DNA from: Clostridia bacterium
GTDB taxonomy: Bacteria; Bacillota_A; Clostridia; Oscillospirales; CAG-272
Direction: 5' to 3'
Assembly: GCA_017407725.1 (NCBI GenBank)
Contig: JAFQWB010000054.1
Coordinates: 1-5,463 of the forward strand
DNA length: 5,463 nt
A program made the translations under genes and the position numbers. Of the stretch, positions 1 to 5,184 are shown in pieces. Numbering within the stretch: the stretch's first letter is position 1; every line of letters starts with the position of its first letter. The notes under the pieces are model-generated. The model was not told the DNA's origin and ran no database searches. It was given only the letters and a program-made list of their open reading frames with translations.

Positions 1-10
1 GATACACAAA

Positions 11-139
11 AAGCCTTCTCCTGGGGTAGCGAAGCGGCGCGAGGGGAGTGAATGACACCACGGTGTGGTGTCAGAGCCCGAGCGTGACCGAGCCGCAGCG
101 AGACAAGGTGGCGCGGCTTTGCCGTGACGGATGAGGAGA
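11..139. repeat. GC-rich intergenic repeat with hairpin
   Basis: This is a non-coding, GC-rich block that differs sharply from the AT-rich DNA after it. It contains a perfect 9-bp hairpin, TGACACCAC (53-61) against GTGGTGTCA (65-73) with a GGT loop. A second small hairpin is CGGC (114-117)/GCCG (121-124) with a TTT loop, extendable by a G-T and a C-G pair. The motif GGCTTTGCCG followed by GACGGATGAGGAG resembles, from memory, a dispersed repeat seen in many gut Clostridia genomes; I could not check this. Only one copy lies in the window, so calling it a repeat rests on recollection and on its composition. No gene is supported here. Confidence 0.5.
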
Positions 140-262
140 TATAGAATAATACTGCAAGACGAAATACTCCGTGTCTATCCTGAAGCATTCGATTCGTTTT
201 ATTATAGAGCTTCGAAACATCCTGCACCCGTTTTTGTGTCGGGAATAGAGCGTCGGGGGCGA
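140..262. other. Intergenic DNA, no gene; carries a 22-nt segment repeated later
   Basis: I see no credible coding region or RNA gene here. One segment, 170-191, matches 2658-2679 at 21 of 22 positions (G182 versus T2670). In the later copy the segment runs into a perfect hairpin, whereas here it diverges after the match. This suggests a degenerate remnant of the same dispersed repeat. Confidence 0.45.
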
Positions 263-277
263 GAGAAAACGTTTACG
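263..277 (+). promoter_or_regulatory. cre/LacI-type operator-like site
   Basis: Around a central CG the sequence reads GAAAACGTTTAC (265-276). AAACGTTT (267-274) is a perfect palindrome and overlaps a second perfect palindrome, TTTACGTAAA (272-281). Aligned to the CcpA cre consensus (WTGNAANCGNWNNCW), the core G, AA, CG, W and C positions match and the conserved T at position 2 does not. It lies about 40 bp upstream of the -35 box of the sugar operon, where a LacI-family regulator or CcpA could act. Binding by either is inference. Confidence 0.35.
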
Positions 278-317
278 TAAAAAAATAAAATAAAATCAAA
301 AAAAGAGCAAAAAAAGG

Positions 318-345
318 TTGACAAAATTTTTCGATATGCTATACT
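318..345 (+). promoter_or_regulatory. Sigma-A promoter with extended -10, sugar operon
   Basis: A perfect -35 box TTGACA (318-323) is separated by 16 bp from TATACT (340-345). The TG at 337-338, one base upstream of the -10, makes this an extended -10 promoter. The start codon of the first gene is 33 bp downstream, so the leader is very short. The nonamer TAAATTAAC occurs twice in the leader (346-354 and 369-377) and could be an operator, but two short AT-rich copies are weak evidence. Confidence 0.8.
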
Positions 346-378
346 TAAATTAACCAAATTACGAAAGGTAAATTAACT

Positions 379-1164
379 ATGAGACTTGGAAGAATTCAGA
401 ATAATTATACCGAAGCAGGCTTTGCGCTTGTAAAGGAGCAGGGTCTTGATTTTATCGAGATATGCTGCAATAATGCAGAAGAGGCACAGAGACTTATCGA
501 TGCAAAGGAGTCTGTAAAGGCGCTTGTTGAGGCAACGGGAATACCGATCTCTTCTGTAGGAAGATGGAACCACGATCTCCAGAAGGACGGAGCTATCGAC
601 AAAGAGAAGGCAGAGCAGTATATTGAGCTTCTTAAGACTGCTATTTATCTCGGAGCAAAGACATTTGTCTGCGGATGTAATTACGATAATAGCATATCGC
701 TTCTTAAGAACTATGAGAATGCGGTTGAATTCTTCGGTATGCTTTGCGATATTGCAAAGGGAAGCGGAGTTAAGGTTGCAATTCAGAACTGCGACTGGAA
801 CAACTTTGTTGTTTCCGAAAAGCACTGGGAGGTAGTTCTCGGCGCACTTCCCGAGCTTTATATCAAGTACGATGCATCGCACGCCTACAACAGAGGCGAG
901 GATTATCTTGCTGTTCTTTCAAATTGGGGAGAGAGAGTTGCGCACGTTCACATCAAGGGAACTACACATGCAGGCAGACGCGGAGTTGACGATCCTCCGG
1001 CAGGAATGGACGATATCAACTGGTCATCGCTTTTCTCTATACTTTATGCAAGAAAGTATGACGGCGATCTCAGCATAGAGCCGCACTCCGCAACCTGGCT
1101 TGGCGAGCTTGGAAACAAGGGTGTTTTATTCACAAGAGATTTCATAAGAAAATATATGCTTTAA
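379..1164 (+). CDS. Sugar phosphate isomerase/epimerase family protein (TIM barrel)
   Basis: This 261-residue protein looks like a member of the xylose isomerase-like TIM barrel superfamily (COG1082, AP endonuclease 2 fold), whose members isomerise or epimerise sugars and keto-inositols with a divalent metal. Visible motifs are GLDFIEICC near residues 22-30 (early barrel strand), YDASH at 164-168 (D165 and H168 as metal or substrate ligands), HVHIKG at 189-194, and IEPHS at 233-237 with E234 as a likely metal ligand. In many relatives a Glu follows the strand at about 131-136; here that strand reads KVAIQN, with Q136 at the position. The ATG at 379 has AAAGG (364-368) 10 nt upstream and follows a strong promoter closely. 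The next gene starts 21 bp after the stop with its own ribosome binding site, so the two are co-transcribed. Pairing with a Gfo/Idh/MocA dehydrogenase points to catabolism of an unusual sugar or inositol derivative; the substrate is unknown. The length is normal for the family. Confidence 0.85.
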   Translation: MRLGRIQNNYTEAGFALVKEQGLDFIEICCNNAEEAQRLIDAKESVKALVEATGIPISSVGRWNHDLQKDGAIDKEKAEQYIELLKTAIYLGAKTFVCGCNYDNSISLLKNYENAVEFFGMLCDIAKGSGVKVAIQNCDWNNFVVSEKHWEVVLGALPELYIKYDASHAYNRGEDYLAVLSNWGERVAHVHIKGTTHAGRRGVDDPPAGMDDINWSSLFSILYARKYDGDLSIEPHSATWLGELGNKGVLFTRDFIRKYML

Positions 1165-1185
1165 GCAAAAAAAGAGGTAAAAGAT

Positions 1186-2280
1186 ATGGAAAAGATCACA
1201 AGAGTAGGAATTATAGGCTGTGGCGGTATCGCCAACGGAAAGCACATGCCCTCGCTCAAGAGAGTTGCAAACTGCGAAATGGTAGCATTCTGCGACATTA
1301 TCCCCGAAAGAGCAGAGAAGGCAAAGAAGGATTACGGCTCAGCTGATGCCAAGGTCTACACCGACTACAAGGAGCTTCTCAAGGACGAAACTATCGACGT
1401 AGTTCACGTTTGCACACCCAACCGCTCACACAGCTTTATTACTGTTGATGCGCTTCACGCAGGCAAGCACGTTATGTGTGAAAAGCCCATGGCAATTAAC
1501 TCAAAGGAAGCAAAGAAGATGCTTGACGCCGCAAAGGAAACAGGCAAGCTTCTTTCTATTGGTTATCAGAGCCGTTTCCGTGAGGATTCGATCTATATGA
1601 AGCAGGAGGTTGAAAACGGAACCTTCGGTGATATCTACTATGCTAAGGCTACAGCTCTTCGCCGCCGTATGGTGCCTACTTGGGGCGTATTCCTTAACGA
1701 GTACGAGCAGGGCGGCGGACCTCTTATCGATATCGGAACACATGCGCTCGATCTTACACTCTGGATGATGAACAACTATAAGCCCAAGTACTGCGTAGGA
1801 ACTACATACCATATGCTCAATAACTAGCCCAAGTCCAACCAGGGCAATGCTGGGGGAAGCTGGGATCCCGAAACGTTCACAGTTGAGGACAGCGCATTCG
1901 GATTCATCGTTATGGAAAACGGCGCTACTATCGTTCTTGAGTCCTCTTGGGCAATCAATGCACTTGATACAAGAGAAGCGGTTACTACCATCTGCGGAAC
2001 CAAGGCAGGCGGCGATATGAACGACGGACTCAGAATTAACGGTGTAAGAGGAAACAGACAGTACGTGTTCAAGCCCAGCTTTGCGGCAGGCGGCGCGGCA
2101 TTCAATGAAGGTCACGGAAGCGAAGCTCCCGCTGAAATGGAAGAAAGACTCTGGATCGAGGCTACACGCGGCGGCGCAGCTCCTATTACAAAGCCCGAGC
2201 AGGCATACTGCGTAACAAGAATCCTTGAGGGAATTTACGAGTCTGCAAAGACAGGCAAGCCCTTCTATTTTGAAGACTAA
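1186..2280 (+). pseudogene. Gfo/Idh/MocA family oxidoreductase interrupted by in-frame TAG
   Basis: Read through the stop at codon 214, the frame encodes about 364 residues, a normal full length for NAD(P)-dependent Gfo/Idh/MocA dehydrogenases. The N-terminal Rossmann domain has VGIIGCGGIA (7-16) as the dinucleotide-binding loop, D37 at the end of strand 2, TPNRSH (77-82) and the signature EKP (99-101) with catalytic K100. The second domain carries GGGPLIDIGTHALDLTLW (176-193), with D182 and H186 in the usual catalytic positions. After the TAG the same frame continues with WDPETFTVEDSAFGFI (226-241) and GTKAGGD, ending at TAA 2278-2280 followed at once by TAG. There is no frameshift and codon use is unchanged across the stop. 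The ribosome binding site is AAGAGG (1172-1177), with ATG at 1186. A 213-residue product would lose much of the beta-sheet domain and is unlikely to fold. The cause may be a recent nonsense mutation, a sequencing or assembly error, or suppression. Family assignment is secure; functional state is open. Confidence 0.85.
1825..1827 (+). other. In-frame amber codon within oxidoreductase gene
   Basis: The codon context is AAC TAG CCC AAG. Every gene end in the window uses TAA, and the oxidoreductase itself ends TAA TAG. One substitution from AAG, CAG, GAG, TGG, TAC or TAT would create this TAG. It lies between YHMLNN and a continuing conserved stretch, in what is probably a surface loop of the substrate-binding domain. 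Confidence 0.9.
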
Positions 2281-2307
2281 TAGTTTTTAGCTTAAGTACC
2301 TTTTTTG

Positions 2308-2360
2308 CTTAAGTACCTTTTTTGTAAAAAAGGTACTTAAGAATCCCCAAAAAACTTTAT
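2308..2360. repeat. 53-bp direct repeat, first unit
   Basis: This segment (hairpin H1 plus AATCCCCAAAAAACTTTAT) is identical to 2572-2624. The start-to-start distance is 264 bp, so the hairpin array can be read as a head-to-tail unit whose second copy is truncated after 53 bp. Confidence 0.9.
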
Positions 2361-2361
2361 T

Positions 2362-2398
2362 AAAGGATGTTCTTTTAAGGGGCATCCTTTTTCTTTTT
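2362..2398 (+). terminator. Rho-independent terminator of the sugar operon (repeat hairpin H2)
   Basis: AAAGGATG (2362-2369) pairs with CATCCTTT (2383-2390) across a 13-nt loop, followed by a T-rich run to 2398 interrupted by one C. It is the first hairpin with a U-tract after the oxidoreductase and is conserved in the second repeat copy behind rlmA. The repeat therefore seems to provide the transcription stop for both upstream genes. Confidence 0.65.
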
Positions 2399-2571
2399 GC
2401 CACACTTCAAATCTTAGCTAATCCATATTTGAAAGTTTTTGTGTCACTTTTTTCAAAAAGTGACCGGGTGTGGGCGGCGCCCACGGACAGGGCGTTTTCT
2501 TTTTGTGAGCTTTTTCTTTGCGCCTGCTACTTGCAAAGAAAAAGCGGACGTAGGGCAAGGGAGGACGATAT

Positions 2572-2624
2572 CTTAAGTACCTTTTTTGTAAAAAAGGTAC
2601 TTAAGAATCCCCAAAAAACTTTAT
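2572..2624. repeat. 53-bp direct repeat, second unit
   Basis: Exact copy of 2308-2360. Beyond 2624 the similarity to the first unit weakens: instead of the AAAGGATG hairpin there is GGAGT (2630-2634)/ACTCC (2646-2650) with an 11-nt loop and no T-tract. Here the hairpin array gives way to a different repeat family. Confidence 0.9.
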
Positions 2625-2657
2625 ATAAGGGAGTAATTTACAGCCACTCCGCCACCA

Positions 2658-2902
2658 CGTGTCTATCCTTAAGCATTCGCTTTGCGAATGCGACGCGGAG
2701 TCGAACCCGAAGGGCGACACGAAGTGTCGGGATCTACGATGGATGTCTGCCACTCCGTTTTTTGTAGATCCCGCCTTCGGCGCTGCTTCGCAGTTCGACT
2801 TCGGGCTACGCCCTTCGCTCAGGATGACACGTATATGTAGGCTTCACTTCGTTTTCTGCACCGTACTTCATTCCCCACCGTACTAGTAGGGGCGGAGTGA
2901 AT
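2658..2902. repeat. Second intergenic repeat family of short TTCG/CTTCG hairpins
   Basis: This gene-free block is filled with small perfect hairpins. GCATTCGC (2673-2680)/GCGAATGC (2684-2691) has a TTT loop. CGACAC (2715-2720)/GTGTCG (2724-2729) has a GAA loop. GGGATCTAC (2729-2737)/GTAGATCCC (2764-2772) has a 26-nt loop. CTGC (2783-2786)/GCAG (2790-2793) and GGGC (2803-2806)/GCCC (2810-2813) follow. An imperfect stem pairs TTCATTCC (2867-2874) with GGAGTGAA (2894-2901), around TACTAGTA (2881-2888). Its first 22 nt recur at 170-191. The style (CTTCGGGCTACGCCC, CTCAGGATGACAC) matches, from memory, dispersed repeats of gut Clostridia. Reading frames here are by-products of the repeat. Confidence 0.65.
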
Positions 2903-2928
2903 ACGACAAAAACGAGTTAAAAATCTAC

Positions 2929-2957
2929 TTGACAAACGGGTTTAATAGTGGTATTAT
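2929..2957 (+). promoter_or_regulatory. Sigma-A promoter of the cobalamin riboswitch operon
   Basis: A perfect TTGACA (2929-2934) is followed by a 17-bp spacer and TATTAT (2952-2957), close to the ideal vegetative promoter. Transcription would start near 2964-2966, about 15 nt before the riboswitch aptamer, so the whole aptamer is transcribed. Confidence 0.85.
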
Positions 2958-2979
2958 ATAATTACCGAAATGAATAAAA

Positions 2980-3218
2980 CACAGATCATCTCGTGAGCAT
3001 AGCTCTCGGTTGTCGTGCCGAAAGGCACGGGGATAAGGAAATCGCGGTGAAAATCCGCGGCAACAGCCATTACCGTAAGGAAAGAATGCACGGCATTCTA
3101 ACAAAGTCGGAATGCTTATCGGTCTGTGCACGACGTTATCCCTTGGGCAGTTTGAAGGGATAAATTGCAGGCGTTTTGCGCCCGATTTGTCTTTATGCCC
3201 GCAAAAGCGGGCTTTTTT
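2980..3218 (+). promoter_or_regulatory. Cobalamin (B12) riboswitch with transcription-terminator platform
   Basis: The leader has the cobalamin aptamer architecture. The closing stem pairs CACAGATC (2980-2987) with GGTCTGTG (3121-3128), with one G-U. Next come the hairpin CGTGCC-GAAA-GGCACG (3014-3029) and the family hallmark GGTGAAAATCC (3046-3056) in a CGCGG/CCGCG stem. The L5-type stretch GCAACAGCC (3060-3068 region) follows, then a 7-bp hairpin 3083-3089/3093-3099 and a B12-box-like AAGTCGGAATGC with CGGTCTGTG. Downstream, TTATCCCTT (3136-3144) pairs with AAGGGATAA (3155-3163). Its loop GGCAGTT (3146-3152) can pair with AACAGCC (3062-3068) at 6 of 7 positions, as expected for the regulatory L5-L13 kissing loop. 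An intrinsic terminator follows, 66 nt before the lipoprotein ATG. Ligand binding should therefore switch off the two downstream genes. Family assignment is by motif; the regulatory pairing is inference. Confidence 0.88.
3197..3218 (+). terminator. Riboswitch intrinsic terminator
   Basis: GCCCGC (3197-3202) and GCGGGC (3207-3212) form a perfect 6-bp GC stem with an AAAA loop, followed directly by TTTTTT (3213-3218). It lies between the aptamer and the lipoprotein start, as expected for B12-dependent premature termination. GGGC at 3145-3148 could compete for the 5' arm when the kissing loop is not formed. Confidence 0.88.
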
Positions 3219-3284
3219 CATTTGAAGGGAGAAGCGTTCTTATTCCCATTCGGTAAAAATATTTATCGAAAGAAGGAATTCACA

Positions 3285-3728
3285 ATGAAAACGAAACTCA
3301 CAAAGCTTATGTCGGTCGTGCTCGCGATACTCATGATCGGCGCCCTCCTGCTCACACTTGCATCGTGCAAGGAGGAAACAGACACCGATACCCTCTGGGC
3401 AGAGGCAACACACAAGGAGGACAAGGCTCTCGGCGAAGGCGCAACAAGCTTTACTCTTGTAGTTGAGGCAGGCGAAAAATCGGTAACCTTTACAGTAAAA
3501 ACCGATGAAAAGATCGTCGGAGAAGCACTTCAGAAGCTCGGACTCGTAGAGGGTGAAGAGGGAGCATACGGACTCTACGTTAAGAAGGTAAACGGAATTC
3601 TTGCAGATTACGATACCGACGGCACGTATTGGGCGTTCTACAAGGACGGAAAGTATATGATGACGGGCATTGACGTTACCGAAATAGAAGCGGGCGCAAG
3701 CTATTCTCTTATAAAGGAAAAGGGCTAA
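3285..3728 (+). CDS. DUF4430 (transcobalamin-like) lipoprotein
   Basis: This 147-residue protein is a predicted surface lipoprotein. It has a basic N-terminus (MKTKLTK), a hydrophobic segment at about 8-26 and a lipobox LASC with the lipid-modified cysteine at C28, then a short acidic linker. The mature part carries one DUF4430 domain at about 54-147, recognisable by VNGILADYD (102-110), YWAFYKDGKYM (115-125) and the closing VTEIEAGASYSL (131-142). DUF4430 is the fold of the C-terminal domain of human transcobalamin and intrinsic factor; bacterial versions are associated with corrinoid binding, though single-domain forms like this are poorly characterised. The ATG at 3285 is chosen because AGAAGGA (3271-3277) lies 7 nt upstream and the signal peptide starts there; an in-frame TTG start at 3165 would lie inside the riboswitch leader. 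It follows the B12 riboswitch and is 3 bp from the transporter gene, suggesting that it captures a corrinoid outside the membrane and passes it to the S component. Ligand binding is inference. Confidence 0.85.
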   Translation: MKTKLTKLMSVVLAILMIGALLLTLASCKEETDTDTLWAEATHKEDKALGEGATSFTLVVEAGEKSVTFTVKTDEKIVGEALQKLGLVEGEEGAYGLYVKKVNGILADYDTDGTYWAFYKDGKYMMTGIDVTEIEAGASYSLIKEKG

Positions 3729-3731
3729 ACC

Positions 3732-4286
3732 GTGAGAAAAAGGCGTGAAAGGCTTGAAAGGACGTCAAGAAGAACAGGACTTTCCGTAAAAGAAATATGC
3801 GTCTTTTCGGTTCTTGGGGCGCTTATGTATGCTTCAAAGATCGTTATGGATGCCCTTCCGAATATACATCTTATAGCAATGTTTATTGCGCTCTATACGG
3901 TGGTATTCAGAGCGAAGGCTCTTTATCCGATATACGTCTTTGTTTTTCTTACGGGTCTTATGAACGGCTTCGGAACGTGGTGGTTTGCCTATTTGTACAT
4001 ATGGGCAATTCTTTGGGCGGTTATTATGCTGATACCGAGAAATGCTCCTAAGTGGGTGTATTTCAGCATTATACCCGTAGTGTGTGCGCTTCACGGCTTT
4101 GCATACGGCACAATGTGCGCACCGGTTGAGGCTCTGGTGCGAAGCTATACCTTTAAGGAAATGCTTGCGTGGATATCGATGGGAATTTATTTTGATATGA
4201 TTCACGGAATCAGCAATTTTGCTATGGCATTTCTTGTTTTTCCTCTTTCAAAGGAACTCAAGAAAGCACTTGCGCTGCTTAAATAA
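3732..4286 (+). CDS. ECF transporter S component, predicted corrinoid/B12-related
   Basis: This 184-residue membrane protein resembles substrate-binding S subunits of group II ECF vitamin transporters. The N-terminus is very basic (nine Arg/Lys in the first 20 residues), then about six hydrophobic segments at roughly 22-38, 45-60, 64-82, 84-101, 108-128 and 148-170. ALMYA (30-34) in the first helix fits the AxxxA-type surface used for docking on EcfT. Conserved-looking polar or aromatic motifs are GLMNGFGTWWF (75-85), HGFAYGTMCAP (121-131) and FDMIHGISN (154-162). The start is GTG at 3732, 3 bp after the lipoprotein stop, with AAAAGGG (3718-3724) as ribosome binding site inside the end of that gene, which indicates tight translational coupling. 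Placement behind a B12 riboswitch and a DUF4430 lipoprotein points to cobalamin or a precursor (the CbrT/CblT types of S component are known), but I cannot say which. The ATPases and EcfT are not in this window. Confidence 0.82.
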   Translation: MRKRRERLERTSRRTGLSVKEICVFSVLGALMYASKIVMDALPNIHLIAMFIALYTVVFRAKALYPIYVFVFLTGLMNGFGTWWFAYLYIWAILWAVIMLIPRNAPKWVYFSIIPVVCALHGFAYGTMCAPVEALVRSYTFKEMLAWISMGIYFDMIHGISNFAMAFLVFPLSKELKKALALLK

Positions 4287-4289
4287 ACT

Positions 4290-4324
4290 AAAATCCGCAA
4301 AGATATTGTTTCTTTGCGGATTTT
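4290..4324. terminator. Intrinsic terminator of the riboswitch operon
   Basis: A perfect 14-bp stem, AAAATCCGCAAAGA (4290-4303) against 4311-4324, with a 7-nt loop, starts 3 bp after the transporter stop. The stem ends in A4/T4 runs on both sides, so it could terminate in either direction. The T-run past the stem is short (TTTT then GTG). Confidence 0.88.
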
Positions 4325-4334
4325 GTGTTATAAT
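4306..4334 (+). promoter_or_regulatory. Promoter of rlmA, nested in the upstream terminator
   Basis: A perfect TATAAT (4329-4334) is preceded by TG at 4326-4327, giving an extended -10. Seventeen bp upstream, TTGTTT (4306-4311) is a weak -35 lying in the loop and first stem base of the preceding terminator. The start codon is 28 bp downstream of the -10. The extended -10 can compensate for the poor -35. Confidence 0.75.
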
Positions 4335-4362
4335 CTCACTATAAACCGAAGGGAGAAAAGGA

Positions 4363-5184
4363 ATGTCCGTTTTTATTTGTCCTGTCTGCAAAAATACACT
4401 TGAAAGAAAAGAGAAGAGCTATGTGTGTGAAAGGCGCCACTCGTTTGACGTAGCGAAAAGCGGGTACGTTAATCTCTTCATTTCGCAGGCGTCCTCCAAG
4501 AAGGTACACGGCGACGACAAAACAATGATACGCGCAAGAAGCAGATTTCTTGACAGCGGTACATACTTTTTCCTTGCCGACCGACTTGCGAAGATAGTCA
4601 GCTCTCTTGCGCTTGACGGTGATATTTTGCTTGATGCAGGCTGCGGCGAGGGATATTACACGGACATTATCAAGGATAGACTGTCATCAGAAGGGAAGGA
4701 GTGCACCGTCATTGGTGTTGATCTTTCAAAGGATGCGCTTATGAGCGCATCTAAGCGCTCGAAATCGGTCGAATACGCGATTTCAAGCGTTTTTGATATT
4801 CCCGTTGCATCCGAAAGTGTTTCGGTTGTGTGGAATATTTTTGCCCCTCTGGCAGGTGCAGAGTATGCGCGCATACTCAAAGACGGCGGTTATTTTATTC
4901 GCGTTTATCCTCTTGCCAAGCATCTTATGGGACTCAAGGAAAAAATATATAAAAATCCGTACGAAAATCCCAAGGAGGATCTTTCCCTTGACGGGTTTGA
5001 GCTTGTTCTTGCCGAGGAGCTTCGCAGGAACGTAATTCTTGACGATAGCGAGATAATCGATGCGCTCTTTAAGATGACGCCCTATTATTATAAAACCTCT
5101 GAGTCAGATCAGAAAAAGCTTTCCGAAATTGGCAGAATCGAAACACCGCTTGCTTTCGGTGTTGCACTTTATAGGAAGAGTTAA
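4363..5184 (+). CDS. 23S rRNA (guanine-N1)-methyltransferase, RlmA family
   Basis: This 273-residue protein matches the RlmA/RrmA family in length and layout (E. coli RlmA is about 269). An N-terminal zinc ribbon uses C6, C9, C22 and H26 (CPVC then CERRH). The family stretch SFDVAKSGYVNLF (27-39) and GDDKTMIRARSRFLDSGTY (50-68) follow. The SAM-dependent Rossmann domain shows motif I LLDAGCGEGYYT (89-100) and VIGVDLSKDAL (116-126) with acidic D120. The C-terminal part contains MTPYYYKT, typical of the family near the end of the domain. The enzyme uses S-adenosylmethionine to methylate N1 of a guanine in domain II (helix 35) of 23S rRNA, at the peptide exit tunnel. In Gram-positive relatives the target is G748 (RlmA(II), linked to tylosin tolerance with G2058 methylation); in Gram-negatives it is G745. 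Which applies here is inferred from the likely lineage. The ATG at 4363 has AGGGAG (4350-4355) 7 nt upstream. The gene has its own promoter and is followed by a hairpin-array repeat, so it appears monocistronic. Confidence 0.92.
   Translation: MSVFICPVCKNTLERKEKSYVCERRHSFDVAKSGYVNLFISQASSKKVHGDDKTMIRARSRFLDSGTYFFLADRLAKIVSSLALDGDILLDAGCGEGYYTDIIKDRLSSEGKECTVIGVDLSKDALMSASKRSKSVEYAISSVFDIPVASESVSVVWNIFAPLAGAEYARILKDGGYFIRVYPLAKHLMGLKEKIYKNPYENPKEDLSLDGFELVLAEELRRNVILDDSEIIDALFKMTPYYYKTSESDQKKLSEIGRIETPLAFGVALYRKS

Larger units (their letters stand above)
2291..2605. repeat. Hairpin-array intergenic repeat, copy A (MITE-like)
   Basis: This 315-bp element starts 10 bp after the oxidoreductase stop. 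It begins with CTTAAGTACCTTTTTT (2291-2306) and ends with its perfect complement at 2590-2605, giving 16-bp terminal inverted repeats. Inside are consecutive hairpins. H1 pairs 2308-2323 with 2326-2341 (16 bp). H2 pairs 2362-2369 with 2383-2390 (8 bp, terminator-like). H3 pairs 2443-2452 with 2455-2464 (10 bp). H4 pairs GTGGGC 2470-2475 with 2479-2484. H5 pairs 2509-2521 with 2533-2545 (13 bp, 11-nt loop). H6 pairs 2572-2587 with 2590-2605 (a repeat of H1). No coding capacity is credible and I see no target-site duplication. A second copy begins at 5185. It could be a non-autonomous mobile element or a REP/BIME-like mosaic. Very short hairpin loops would open by a few bases in RNA. Confidence 0.85.

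Noticed and set aside
1825..1827. Pyrrolysine insertion as the firm explanation for TAG
   Set aside because: Pyrrolysine is established mainly in methylamine methyltransferases, not in this dehydrogenase family, and no pyl genes are visible. It is kept only as an item to check.
1501..2115. 204-residue open frame on the minus strand
   Set aside because: It is antisense to the oxidoreductase, whose family motifs run across the same region in the + frame. The composition is Cys- and Ser-rich and no start signal is seen.
1912..2280. Independent 122-residue gene starting at an internal ATG
   Set aside because: It is the C-terminal part of the oxidoreductase in the same frame, and I see no convincing ribosome binding site at the ATG. 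It is better read as the downstream part of the interrupted gene.
2291..2605. CRISPR array
   Set aside because: The repeated units are hairpins of differing sequence without uniform spacers, and there are no cas genes in the window.
2429..2767. 112-residue + strand open frame
   Set aside because: It lies entirely within the two repeat families, crosses five hairpins, has low-complexity composition and no ribosome binding site. It is a by-product of repeat sequence.
2659..2886. 75-residue + strand open frame
   Set aside because: It is made of the short GC-rich hairpin repeats; similar spurious frames are common in such repeats and no domain is recognisable.
2925..3221. 98-residue open frame on the minus strand across the riboswitch
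   Set aside because: The region is explained on the + strand by a promoter, a cobalamin riboswitch and a terminator. The antisense frame has no recognisable domain.
3165..3284. N-terminal extension of the lipoprotein from an in-frame TTG
   Set aside because: The extension would translate the riboswitch platform and terminator and would bury the signal peptide internally. The ATG at 3285 has a good ribosome binding site and starts the signal peptide.
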